Shown here piece by piece: positions 36,901-49,520 of a stretch of 64,000 bases of DNA. The translations under genes and the position numbers were made by a program. The number at the start of each line of letters is the position of its first letter. Positions within the stretch are counted from its first letter, which is position 1. The notes under the pieces were generated by a model. That model saw nothing but the letters and a program-made list of their open reading frames with translations, was not told the DNA's origin and ran no database searches. Origin of the DNA: Antedon mediterranea (Eukaryota; Echinodermata; Crinoidea; Comatulida; Antedonidae); contig NC_092675.1 of the NCBI RefSeq assembly GCF_964355755.1, positions 13,965,312-14,029,311 on the forward strand, in the 5' to 3' direction.

Positions 36901-39900
36901 TATCGTATTTAAAAATGTTTTAGACCATTTTGAGCATTTAGAAAAAACTTTTTCACACAAAACACCAAAGTGCTTAGAATAGCTTCAAATCGCATTTGGA
37001 GACGGTTTAGACCATTTTGTGATTTTGAAAAAACTTGTTAACATAAAAACACCAAAGTGCTTAGAATAGCTTCAAATCGTATTTGGAGACGTTTTAGACC
37101 ATTTTGTGATTTTCGAAAAAACTTGTTAACATAAAAACACCAAAGTGCTTAGAATAGCTTCAAATCACATTTGGAGACGTTTTAGACCATTTTGTGATTT
37201 TTGAAAAAACTTGTTAACATAAAAACACGAAAGTGCTTAGAATAGCTTCAAATCACATTTGGAGACGTTTTAGACCATTTTGTGATTTTCGAAAAAGATT
37301 GTTAACATAAAAACACCAAAGTGCTTAGAATCACATTATAAACCGTTTTAGACCATTTTGAGCATTTCAATAACAATTTTCACACAAAAACATCAAAGAG
37401 CACAAAATAGCTTAATATCGTATTTAAAAATGTTTTAGACCATTTTGAGCATTTAGATAAAACTTTTTCACACAAAACACCAAAGTGCTTAGAATAGCTT
37501 CAAATCGAATTTGGAGACGGTTTAGACCATTTTGTGATTTTGAAAAAACTTGTTAACATAAAAACACCAAAGTGCTTAGAATAGCTTCAAATTGCATTTG
37601 GAGACGTTTTAGACCATTTTGTGATTTTCGAAAAAACTTGTTAACATAAAAACACGAAAGTGCTTAGAATAGCTTAAAATCGTATTTGGAGACGTTTTAG
37701 ACCATTTTGAGATTTTCGAAAAAACTTGGTTACACAAAAACATCAAAGTGCTTAAAATCACATTAAAAACCGTTTCAGACCATTTTCAGCATTTCGATAA
37801 CACTTTTCACACAAAAACATCAAAGAGCACAAAATAGCTTAATATCGTATTTAAAAACGTTTTAGACCATTTTGAGCATTTCGACAAAACTTTTTCACAC
37901 AAAACACCAAAGTGCTTAGAATAGCTTCAAATCGCATTTGGAGACGTTTTAGACCAATTTGTGCATTTCGATGAAACTTGATTACACAAAAACATCAAAG
38001 TTCTTAAAATCACATTATAAACCGTTTTAGACCATTTTGAGCATTTCGATAACACTTTTCACACAAAAACATCAAAGAGCACAAAATAGCTTAATATCGT
38101 ATTTAAAAACGTTTTAGACCATTTTGAGCATTTAGACAAAACTTTTTCACACAAAACTCCAAAGTGCTTAGAATAGCTTCAAATCGCATTTGGAGACGTT
38201 TTAGAACATTTTGTGTTTTTCGAAAAAACCTGTTAACATAAAAACACCAAAGTGCTTAGAATAGCTTCAAATCGCATTTGGAGACTATTAAGACCATTTT
38301 GTGATTTTTGAAAAAACTTGTTAACATAAAAACACGAAAGTGCTTAGAATAGCTTCAAATCGCATTTGGAAACGTTTTAGACCATTTTGTGATTTTCGAA
38401 AAAGATTGTTAACATAAAAACACCAATGTGCTTAGAATCACATTATACACCGTTTTAGACCATTTTGAGCATTTCGATAACAATTTTCACACAAAAACAT
38501 CAAAGGGCACAAAATAGCTTAATATCGTATTTAAAAATGTTTTAGACCATTTTGAGCATTTAGATAAAACTTTTTCACACAAAACACCAAAGTGCTTAGA
38601 ATAGCTTCAAATCGCATTTGGAGACGGTTTAGAACATTTTGTGATTTTGAAAAAACTTGTTAACATAAAAACACCAAAGTGCTTAGAATAGCTTCAAATC
38701 GCATTTGGAGACGTTTTAGACCATTTTGTGATTTTCGAAAAAACTTGTTAACATAAAAACACCAAAGTGCTTAGAATAGCTTCAAATCGTATTTGGAGAC
38801 GTTTTAGACCATTTTGAGATTTTCGAAAAAACTTGGTTACACAAAAACATCAAAGTGCTTAAAATCACATTATAAACCGTTTTAGACCATTTTGAGCATT
38901 TCGATAACACTTTTCACACAAAAACATCAAAGAGCACAAAATAGCTTAATATCGTATTTAAAAACGTTTTAGACCATTTTGAGCATTTCGACAAAACTTT
39001 TTCACACAAAACACCAAAGTGCTTAGAATAGCTTCAAATCGCATTTGGAGACGTTTTAGACCAATTTGTGCATTTCGATGAAACTTGATTACACAAAAAC
39101 ATCAAAGTGCTTAAAATCACATTATAAACCGTTTCAGACCATTTTGAGCATTTCGATAACACTTTTCACACAAAAACATCAAAGAGCACAAAATAGCTTA
39201 ATATCGTATTTAAAAACGTTTTAGACCATTTTGAGCATTTAGACAAAACTTTTTCACACAAAACACCAAAGTGCTTAGAATAGCTTCAAATCGCATTTGG
39301 AGACGTTTTAGACCATTTTGTGCATTTCGATGAAACTTGGTTACACAAAAACATCAAAGTGCTTAAAATCACATTATAAATCGTTTTAGACCATTTTGAG
39401 CATTTCGACAAAACTTTTTCACACAAAATACAAAAGTGCTTAGAATAGCTTCAAATCGCATTTGGAGACGTTTTAGACCATTTTGTGATTTTCGAAAAAA
39501 CTTTTTAACATAAAAACACCAAAGTGCTTAGAATAGCTTCAAATCGTATTTTAGACCATTTTGAGATTTTCGAAAAAACTTGGTTACACAAAAATATCAA
39601 AGTGCTTAAAATCACATTATAAACCGTTTTAGACCATTTTGAGCATTTCGATAACACTTTTCACACAAAAACATCAAAGAGCACAAAATAGCTTAATATC
39701 GTATTTAAAAACGTTTTAGACCATTTTGAGCATTTCGACAAAACTTTTTCACACAAAACACCAAAGTGCTTAGAATAGCTTCAAATCGCATTTGGAGACG
39801 TTTTAGACCAATTTGTGCATTTCGATGAAACTTGATTACACACAAAAACATCAAAGTGCTTAAAATCACATTATAAACCGTTTTAGACCATTTTGAGCAT

Positions 39901-39950
39901 TTCGATAACACTTTTCACACAAAAACATCAAAGAGCACAAAATAGCTTAA
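36897..39950 (+). repeat. 88-bp satellite array, segment 3
   Basis: The array between TE2 and TE3. The left part continues the B2 monomer split by TE2. Most of it (37306-39506) is block J copy 2. From about 37560 to 39950 it also matches 51696-54086 at offset 14136, with only scattered differences (for example GACTATTAAGACC versus GACTATTTAGACC). It ends in TTAA, the TE3 target. Confidence 0.97.
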
Positions 39951-39965
39951 AATGGATATGAAAGG
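39947..39965 (+). repeat. TE3 left TSD and TIR
   Basis: TTAA (39947-39950) then AATGGATATGAAAGG (39951-39965). The next bases diverge from the right end. Confidence 0.87.
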
Positions 39966-40500
39966 ATTTTAAAATTTCACAAAAAGGACTTTGTATGAAT
40001 CCTTTTAATGTTAATAAACAGCACACAAAAAATTAGATTCAAATACCTAGTAGAAATTGAGAAATAAACAAATTAAATTTTGGTATAAAACGTCCGCAAA
40101 ATGGCCGACCAACTGGCACGCCATCTTAATTTTTATGAACGTTCTATACGCACGTACGAGATCGTCAAATTTAGAGTTTGAAACACCCGGGGTTGTAGCC
40201 ACGGCAGCAGTCGTTTTGTGATTGGTTAATAAATTTTAATACAGTCCAATCACCGCCTTGTCTCGTTCGCGGACTGTGTGGTGTAAACAAAATAAACAAA
40301 CCCATGCTACACGAGACTCGCGTGTTGCAAGCTCCCTGTTGCTAAAATATCGATATTTCACAAATCAATAAAAAGTTATGTCTGCAAAGATTGTACGTGA
40401 AAAGAAGAAAGTGTGTATTTGTACTTCTCACACTAAACCACTCACGCAGACTACAAATTAGGCTAGGTCTAGTAGACTATAGTTTCTTCTAAATTCGCTA

Positions 40501-41215
40501 GTAGTAGGCTAGGCCTACACATGGAGTTACTCCATGGCCTACAGTACAAGAGAGTAGCAGTCGCCGGTCCACCGACGAACCTCCAGGAAGTGGACAAGGC
40601 GCGGGCGTAGACGTATGTAAAAGGCGACGTAAATAAAAAAGGTAAGCTTGTGTTGAACTTGTTTTTGGCTCTGACTTTTGTTATTGACTAATATAGTAAT
40701 ATAATAATACTAATAATTAAAGTAGGCCTAGAGCAGAGGAGGTGAGGCCGAGAGGATTATTATAGTTTAGTTAGTAACTGTAGTGTAATTAAATAATAAC
40801 CTCTTTCTGTTTGTTACCAAGTCATAAAATATAATACTATAGGGCCTAGAGGTAGGATTGAATAAAAATAATAGTACATTTTCATCCATTTATTGGTCTT
40901 ATCTTTGCAGATTTATGGAATCAACAGTACATGAGATGGCTTTGAAGAACTGTAATAGTACTAGTAATAAAATTGTAAACATCAAATTATATGGCAGAAA
41001 TAGTGTGTGGAATGAATTTTATTGAACAAATGTATCATAATGAGTTTGGAACAAGCAGGATTTTTCAAACAGGACATAAATTACTTTTGAGACCTGAGTG
41101 ATACATTTTAATTCTATCAACACCAGCCAGCTCCATCATATTCAAGAGATGGATTCTTTCATAAATGTCCATTGTACATAGTATTTGGCTAAATAAATAA
41201 AAAAAGAAGTACAGT
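40501..41215 (+). other. Candidate two-exon transcription unit in TE3, plus strand
   Basis: A GC-richer first exon (start unknown) ends at AAAAAAG/GTAAGC (donor GT at 40642). A 269-bp intron ends with TTATCTTTGCAG at 40910. The second exon runs to two overlapping AATAAA signals (41192-41201). Reading frames are short: ATG 40521 gives 29 residues ending at TAG 40608-40610, and ATG 40915, four bases into exon 2, gives 36 residues ending at TGA 41023-41025. Neither resembles a family I know. It may be non-coding, a captured gene fragment, or a decayed transposon gene. Splice signals are good but expression is unproven. Confidence 0.35.
40521..40535. repeat. 15-bp perfect inverted repeat
   Basis: ATGGAGTTACTCCAT is a 7-bp inverted repeat around one T, embedded between GGCCTACAC and GGCCTACAG. 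It lies in the candidate first exon and could form a small hairpin. Confidence 0.6.
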
Positions 41216-41220
41216 AGTGG

Positions 41221-42480
41221 TTTATTTGTTTATATACCCAGACCCATTTAATGGTTAAAAACAAACACTATATGATGCACTGCTACTAGTGTACTGTCTG
41301 GTAGTACATTACCATAGTTACAGTATGACTGTAACCCTAGCACTCGCGTCTAAAGAATTCTATTATGCATATTTTACTATTCTTCATAAATATTTAGTTC
41401 TGTAATTTTAATTGTCTGCGCTCATTCTATACTTGGTGTCTTAGTATACTGCATAAATGTATCGTGCAAGCATGATCCAAGTAGCATCTATTATAAAGTA
41501 CTCTGGGTATCTTTCTATTCACCTGAAAAAAGGAAAATGAATAAGCACATGTTTATCTGCCCTCAAAACAAAATAATAATTTAGTATAATGTATTATGTA
41601 GGTTTGATCAACAGTTTAAAATAGCAATGCTCAGTATCTGTTACCTTAATATTATAATTTTACTCTAACATTTGCGCTTCCATTCCAATCAATAAATACA
41701 TTTGCTTATCCCGTCCATCAATTATCATAATTGCACTCCAATTATAGACCTGTAGGTAGGTAAAAATACAAATGAATTGTTTATTTACTGTATACTGTAC
41801 TGTATATTGTACTGTATATGATACAAGCTGAAATACCCCTAACTAGGCCTGGCCTGTTATAACCTTTATTACTACATTAGAGAAAATCCAACTCTATTCA
41901 TTTTATTGGGAATCATAATACAGTATTTAGTATTCAGTGTTGCCTAGCCTACTAGCTAGTAGGGCGGCATGTAATAACAAAAAAATATTTTAATAATACG
42001 TTAGTCAGGACACTACAGCACACAACAATATTATTAATAAACGTACTTATAAATAATGTGTATATACATAATACAGTAACACAATTGTGCCTACCATTAA
42101 CACCCTCAACGATACATCAAGGAGCATACGCTCTCAGCTCACCTCTGGCCGGGCGACTAAACACCGTATCCAGCAGTCATCACTACTAAAAAGGCCTAGG
42201 CCTAGGCCTAGCTAGCTCCAGGCCATGGCATTGTCAAACACCATTTACTCGTCCAACCGTTTCTTCAAAACGATGTTAACACCCGTGTTAACAAGACGAT
42301 GTGGACGAATTTCCATCAATTTCAGTTAATTACAACGAAATAATAATAAAATGAATGTTTCAATAATACGTGTATAATAAATAGCAAAATAAACATCGCT
42401 CGCGAGGAGGGTCGAGAGAGAGGCCAAGGTGGTCGACTCTGTGATTCTCACGCATGCGCAAAATAACTCCGTGTACCCAG
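41221..42480 (-). other. Candidate three-exon transcription unit in TE3, minus strand
   Basis: Read on the minus strand, a GC-richer region contains TGCGCATGCG (42451-42461), a match to the NRF-1 type promoter motif. An exon ends at CCAGAG/GTGAGC (donor at 42142-42141). A second exon follows CCTACCTACAG (41749 to 41645, donor GTAACA). A third follows CCTTTTTTCAG (from 41522). An AATAAA signal lies at 41226-41221. The second exon is open for 29 residues with a protein-like composition (MIIDGRDKQMYLLIGMEAQM) before TAA at 41662-41660. No start codon or family is identified. Confidence 0.3.
41785..41825. repeat. TACTGTA-rich simple repeat
   Basis: Irregular repetition of TACTGTATA/TGTACTGTATA over about 40 bp. 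Similar CAGTATACTGTA motifs occur in TE1 near 15748. Confidence 0.6.
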
Positions 42481-42852
42481 CAAGATAGGCATTTGGCTAT
42501 GAATTTCGTAAAAGATGGCCTTGAAAAACGAAATTAAAATCCGTTTTAAAAAAAACTTGGTTGATAATATGAATTAATTTTATTCGATTAGGCTAACATA
42601 CTTATCCAAGAATAAAAATATCAAAGCAATAAGTAATTACTACCATGCTTTTGCATCAATCAATGATTTACTGCTAAATTCCTATCTCTGTAATACAAAA
42701 ATAACTTTTAGTGACGTCACAAAAAGTTTTTCACAGGTTTCTCAGGGGCGTTTTGAGGGCGTTGTCGTCCTCCAAAACATTAAGTATGACTATGGCAAGC
42801 TTAAAACTGATTGATCTACACGTTGAGCCAATAAAATGATATTGCTAGGAAC
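42481..42852. other. TE3 right subterminal region, no gene seen
   Basis: Unique AT-rich sequence with no open frame of note. It includes GGCGTTTTGAGGGCGTTG-like GC-richer bases near 42750. No inner inverted repeat partner to the left end was found beyond the terminal 15 bp. Confidence 0.5.
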
Positions 42853-42871
42853 CCTTTCATATCCATTTTAA
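42853..42871 (+). repeat. TE3 right TIR and TSD
   Basis: CCTTTCATATCCATT (42853-42867) then TTAA (42868-42871); B2 satellite resumes as TATCGTATTTAAAAACG. Confidence 0.87.
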
Positions 42872-44653
42872 TATCGTATTTAAAAACGTTTTAGACCATT
42901 TTGAGCATTTAGACAAAACTTTTTCACACAAAACACCAAAGTGCTTAGAATAGCTTCAAATCGCATTTGGAGACGTTTTAGACCATTTTGTGATTTTCAA
43001 AAAAACTTGTTAACATAAAAACACCAAAGTGCTTAGAATAGCTTCAAATCGTATTTGGAGACGTTTTAGACCATTTTGTGATTTTCGAAAAAACTTGTTA
43101 ACATAAAAACACCAAAGTGCTTAGAATAGCTTCAAATCGCATTTGGAGATATTTTAGACCAATTTGTGATTTTCGAAAAAAACTTGTCAACATAAAAACA
43201 CCAAAGTGTTTAGAATAGCTTCAAATCGCATTTGGAGACGTTTTAGACCAATTTGTGATTTTCGAAAAAACTTATCAACATAAAAACACCAAAGGGTTTA
43301 GAATAGCTTCAAATCGCATTTGGAGACGTTTTAGACCATTTTGTGATTTTCGAAAAAACTTGTTAACATAAAAACACGAAAGTGCTTAGAATAGCTTCAA
43401 ATCGCATTTGGAAACGTTTTAGACCATTTTGTGATTTTCGAAAAAACTTGTTAACATAAAAACACGAAAGTGCTTAGAATAGCTTCAAATCGCATTTGGA
43501 AACGTTTTAGACCATTTTGTGATTTTCGAAAAAAATTGTTAACATAAAAACACCAAAGTGCTTAGAATCACATTATAAACCGTTTTAGACCATTTTCAGC
43601 ATTTCGATAACAATTTTCACACAAAAACATCAAAGAGCACAAAATAGCTTAATATCGTATTTAAAAATGTTTTAGACCATTTTGAGCATTTGGATAAAAC
43701 TTTTTCACACAAAACACCAAAGTGCTTAGAATAGCTTCAAATCGCATTTGGAGACGTTTTAGACCATTTTGTGATTTTTGAAAAAAATTGTTAACATAAA
43801 AACACCAAAGTGCTTAGAATAGCTTCAAATCGCATTTGGAAACGTTTTAGACCATTTTGTGATTTTCGAAAAAACTTATCAACATAAAAACACCAAAGGG
43901 TTTAGAATAGCTTCAAATCGCATTTTGAGACGTTTTAGACCATTTTGTGATTTTCGAAAAAACTTGTTAACATAAAAACACGAAAGTGCTTAGAATAGCT
44001 TCAAATCGCATTTGGAAACGTTTTAGACCATTTTGTGATTTTCGAAAAAACTTGTTAACATAAAAACACGAAAGTGCTTAGAATAGCTTCAAATCGCATT
44101 TGGAAACGTTTTAGACCATTTTGTGATTTTCGAAAAAAATTGTTAACATAAAAACACCAAAGTGCTTAGAATCACATTATAAACCGTTTTAGACCATTTT
44201 GAGCATTTCGATAACAATTTTCACACAAAAACATCAAAGAGCACAAAATAGCTTAATATCGTATTTAAAAATGTTTTAGACCATTTTGAGCATTTGGATA
44301 AAACTTTTTCACACAAAACACCAAAGTGCTTAGAATAGCTTCAAATCGCATTTGGAGACGTTTTAGACCATTTTGTGATTTTTGAAAAAAATTGTTAACA
44401 TAAAAACACCAAAGTGCTTAGAATAGCTTCAAAGCACATTTGGAGACGTTTTAGACCATTTTGTGATATTCGAAAAAACTTGTTAACATAAAAACACGAA
44501 AGTGCTTAGAATAGCTTCAAATCGCATTTGGAAACGTTTTAGACCATTTTGTGATTTTCGAAAAAACTTGTTAACATAAAAACACCAAAGTGCTTAGAAT
44601 AGCTTCAAATCGCATTTGGAAACGTTTTAGACCATTTTGTTATTTTCGAAAAA

Positions 44654-47600
44654 ACTTGTTAACATAAAAACACCAAAGTGCTTCAAATCGCATTTGCAGA
44701 CATTTTAGACCAATTTGTGATTTTTGAAAAAACTTGTTAACATAAAAACACCAAAGTGTTTACAATAGCTTCAAATCGTATTTGGAGACGTTTTAGACCA
44801 TTTTGTGATTTTCGAAAAAACTTGTTAACATAAAAACACCAAAGTACTTAGAATAGCTTCAAATCGCATTTGGAGACGTTTTAGACCATTTTATGCATTT
44901 CGATGAAACTTGGTTACACAAAAACATCAAAGTGCTTAAAATCACATTATAATCCGTTTTAGACCATTTTGAGCATTTCGATAACACTTTTCACACAAAA
45001 ACATCAAAGAGCACAAAATAGCTTAATATCGTATTTAAAAACGTTTTAGACCATTTTGAGCATTTCGACAAAACTTTTTCACACAAAACACCAAAGTGCT
45101 TAGAATAGCTTCAAATCGCATTTGGAGACGTTTTAGACCATTTTGTGATTTTCGAAAAAAATTGTTAACATAAAAACATCAAAGTGTACAGAATAGCTTC
45201 AAATCGCATTTGGAGACCGTTTTAGGGCAATTTGTGATTTTCGTAAAAACTTGTTAACCTAAAAATACCAAAGTGTTTAGAATAGCTTCAAATCGCATTT
45301 GGAGACGTTTTAGACCATTTTGTGATTTTCGAAAAAACTTGTTAACATAAAAACACCAAAGTGCTTAGAATAGCTTCAAATCGCATTTGGAGACATTTTA
45401 GACCAATTTGTGATTTTCGAAAAAACTTGTCAACATAAAAACACCAAAGTGTTTAGAATAGCTTCAAATCACATTTGGAGACGTTTTAGACCAATTTGTG
45501 ATTTTCGAAAAAACTTATCAACATAAAAACACCAAAGGGTTTAGAATATCTTCAAATCGCATTTGGAGACGTTTTAGACAATTTTGTGATTTTCGAAAAA
45601 ACTTGTTAACATAAAAACACCAAAGTGCTTAGAATAGCTTCAAATCGCATTTGGAGACGTTTTAGACCATTTTGTGATTTTCAAAAAAAATTGTTAACAT
45701 AAAAACACCAAAGTGCATAGAATCACATTATAAACCGTTTTAGACCATTTAGAGCATTTCGATAACAATTTTCACACAAAAACATCAATGAGCACAAAAT
45801 AGCTTAATATCGTATTTAAAAATGTTTTAGACCATTTTGAGCATTTAGACAAAACTTTTTCACACAAAACACCAAAGTGCTTAGAATAGCTTCAAATCGC
45901 ATTTGGAGACGTTTTAGACAATTTTGTGATTTTCGAAAAAAATTGTTAACATAAAAACACCAAAGTGCTTAGAATAGCTTCAAATCGCATTTGGAGACGT
46001 TTTAGACCATTTTGTGATTTTCGAAAAAACTTGGTTACACAAAAACATAAAAGTGCTTAAAATCACATTATAAACCGTTTTAGACCATTTTGAGCATTTC
46101 GATAACACTTTTCACACAAAAAACATCATAGAGCACAAAATAGCTTAATATCGTATTTAAAAACGTTTTAGACCATTTTGAGCATTTCGACAAAACTTGT
46201 TAACATAAAAACACCAAAGTGCTTAGAATGGCTTCAATTGCATTTGGAGACGCTTTAGACCATTTGTGATTTTCGAAAAAAATTGTTAACATAAAAACAC
46301 CAAAGTGCTTAAAATCACATTATAAATCGTTTTAGACCATTTTGAGCATTTCGATAACACTTTTCACACAAAAACATCAAAGAGCACAAGATAGCTTAAT
46401 ATCTTATTTAAAAACGTTTTAGACCATTTTGAGCATTTAGACAAAACTTTTTCACACAAAACACCAAAGGGCTTAGAATAGCTTCAAATCGCATTTGGAG
46501 ACGTTTTAGACCATTTTGTGATTTTCAAAAAAACTTGTTAACATAAAAACACCAAAGTGCTTAGAATAGCTTCAAATCGTATTTGGAGACGTTTTAGACC
46601 ATTTTGTGATTTTCGAAAAAACTTGTTAACATAAAAACACCAAAGTGCTTAGAATAGCTTCAAATCGCATTTGGAGACATTTTAGACCAATTTGTGATTT
46701 TCGAAAAAAACTTGTCAACATAAAAACACAAAAGTGTTTAGAATAGCTTCAAATCGCATTTGGAGACGTTTTAGACCAATTTGTGATTTTCGAAAAAAAC
46801 TTATCAACATAAAAACACCAAAGGGTTTAGAATAGCTTCAAATCGCATTTTGAGACGTTTTAGACCATTTTGTGATTTTCGAAAAAACTTGTTAACATAA
46901 AAACACGAAAGTGCTTAGAATAGCTTCAAATCGCATTTGGAAACGTTTTATTCCATTTTGTGATTTTCGAAAAAAATTGTTAACATAAAAACACCAAAGT
47001 GCTTAGAATCACATTATAAACCGTTTTAGACCATTTTGAGCATTTCGATAACAATTTTCACACAAAAACATCAAAGAGCACAAAATAGCTTAATATCGTA
47101 TTTAAAAATGTTTTAGACCATTTTGAGCATTTAGAAAAAACTTTTTCACACAAAACACCAAAGTGCTTAGAATAGCTTCAAATCGCATTTGGAGACGGTT
47201 TAGACCATTTTGTGATTTGGAAAAAACTTGTTAACATAAAAACACCAAAGTGCTTAGAATAGCTTCAAATCACATTTGGAGACGTTTTAGACCATTTTGT
47301 GATTTTCGAAAAAACTTGTTTACATAAAAACACCAAAGTGCTTAGAATAGCTTCAAATCACATTTGGAGACGTTTTAGACCATTTTGTGATTTTTGAAAA
47401 AACTTGTTAACATAAAAACACGAAAGTGCTTAGAATAGCTTCAAATCACATTTGGAGACGTTTTAGACCATTTTGTGATTTTCGAAAAAGATTGTTAACA
47501 TAAAAACACCAAAGTGCTTAGAATCACATTATAAACCGTTTTAGACCATTTTGAGCATTTCAATAACAATTTTCACACAAAAACATCAAAGAGCACAAAA

Positions 47601-47855
47601 TAGCTTAATATCGTATTTAAAAATGTTTTAGACCATTTTGAGCATTTGGATAAAACTTTTTCACACAAAACACCAAAGTGCTTAGAATAGCTTCAAATCG
47701 CATTTGGAGACGGTTTTGACCATTTTGTGATTTTGAAAAAACTTGTTAACATAAAAACACCAAAGTGCTTAGAATAGCTTCAAATCGCATTTGGAGACGT
47801 TTTAGACCATTTTGTGATTTTCGAAAAAACTTGTTAACATAAAAGCATCAAAGTG
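44654..47855 (+). repeat. 3.2-kb duplicated block, copy 2 (partner 8480-11680)
   Basis: Offset 36174 throughout. It keeps the 340-bp segment lost from the 33-35 kb copy. Local differences include CATTTGCAGACATT (about 44693) for CATTTGGAGACATT and a 1-bp insertion in a poly(A) run near 46120. Confidence 0.8.
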
Positions 47856-49520
47856 CTTAGAATAGCTTCAAATCACATTTGGAGTTGTTTTAGACCATTT
47901 TGTGATTTTTGAAAAAACTTGTTAACATAAAAACACCAAAGTGCTTAGAATAGCTTCAAATTGCATTTGGAGACGTTTTAGACCATTTTGTGATTTTCGA
48001 AAAAACTTGTTAACATAAAAACACCAAAGTGCTTAGAATAGCTTAAAATCGTATTTGGAGACGTTTTAGACCATTTTGAGATTTTCGAAAAAACTTGGTT
48101 ACACAAAAACATCAAAGTGCTTAAAATCACATTATAAACCGTTTTAGACCATTTTCAGCATTTCGATAACACTTTTCACACAAAAACATCAAAGAGCACA
48201 AAATAGCTTAATATCGTATTTAAAAACGTTTTAGACCATTTTGAGCATTTCGACAAAACTTTTTCACACAAAACACCAAAGTGCTTAGAATAGCTTCAAA
48301 TCGCATTTGGAGACGTTTTAGACCAATTTGTGCATTTCGATGAAACTTGATTACACAAAAACATCAAAGTGCTTAAAATCACATTATAAACCGTTTTAGA
48401 CCATTTTGAGCATTTCGATAACACTTTTCACACAAAAACATCAAAGAGCACAAAATAGCTTAATATCGTATTTAAAAACGTTTTAGACCATTTTGAGCAT
48501 TTAGACAAAACTTTTTCACACAAAACTCCAAAGTGCTTAGAATAGCTTCAAATCGCATTTGGAGACGTTTTAGAACATTTTGTGTTTTTCGAAAAAACCT
48601 GTTAACATAAAAACACCAAAGTGCTTAGAATAGCTTCAAATCGCATTTGGAGACTATTTAGACCATTTTGTGATTTTTGAAAAAACTTGTTAACATAAAA
48701 ACACGAAAGTGCTTAGAATAGCTTCAAATCGCATTTGGAAACGTTTTAGACCATTTTGTGATTTTCGAAAAAGATTGTTAACATAAAAACACCAATGTGC
48801 TTAGAATCACATTATACACCGTTTTAGACCATTTTGAGCATTTCGATAACAATTTTCACACAAAAACATCAAAGGGCACAAAATAGCTTAATATCGTATT
48901 TAAAAATGTTTTAGACCATTTTGAGCATTTAGATAAAACTTTTTCACACAAAACACCAAAGTGCTTAGAATAGCTTCAAATCGCATTTGGAGACGGTTTA
49001 GAACATTTTGTGATTTTGAAAAAACTTGTTAACATAAAAACACCAAAGTGCTTAGAATAGCTTCAAATCGCATTTGGAGACGTTTTAGACCATTTTGTGA
49101 TTTTCGAAAAAACTTGTTAACATAAAAACACCAAAGTGCTTAGAATAGCTTCAAATCGTATTTGGAGACGTTTTAGACCATTTTGAGATTTTCGAAAAAA
49201 CTTGGTTACACAAAAATATCAAAGGTCTTAAAATCACATTATAAACCGTTTTAGACCATTTTGAGCATTTCGATAACACTTTTCACACAAAAACATCAAA
49301 GAGCACAAAATAGCTTAATATCGTATTTAAAAACGTTTTAGACCATTTTGAGCATTTCGACAAAACTTTTTCACACAAAACACCAAAGTGCTTAGAATAG
49401 CTTCAAATCGCATTTGGAGACGTTTTAGACCAATTTGTGCATTTCGATGAAACTTGATTACACAAAAACATCAAAGTACTTAAAATCACATTATAAACCG
49501 TTTTAGACCATTTTGAGCAT
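46735..49520 (+). repeat. 2.8-kb near-tandem duplicated block, copy 1
   Basis: Matches 50498-53287 at offset 3763, changing to 3767 after a 4-bp insertion (CACATTAATTTGGAG for CACATTTGGAG near 51640) in copy 2. Shared rare variants include AAAAGCATCA (47841/51604), GGAGTTGTTTT and AAAGTACTTAAAATC (49474/53241). The copies diverge at 49521, where B1 passes into a fused B. Confidence 0.82.

Larger units (their letters stand above)
39951..42867. mobile_element. TE3: TTAA-flanked DNA transposon with AATGGATATGAAAGG ends
   Basis: A 2917-bp island with a perfect 15-bp inverted repeat, AATGGATATGAAAGG ... CCTTTCATATCCATT, flanked by TTAA. The empty equivalent at 54083-54086 has a single TTAA and differs in length by exactly 2917 + 4 bp. 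Because the flanks are symmetrical, a TA duplication with slightly longer ends fits equally well. TTAA would suggest piggyBac or Kolobok; the AATGG terminus is not the usual piggyBac CCC/CAC form, so the family is open. No transposase was recognised. The interior holds two candidate spliced transcription units converging near 41210. Confidence 0.85.

Noticed and set aside
40101-40181. 26-residue open frame (ATGGCCGACC start) near the left end of TE3
   Set aside because: The start context looks good, but the frame closes quickly and no downstream splice donor keeps it open.
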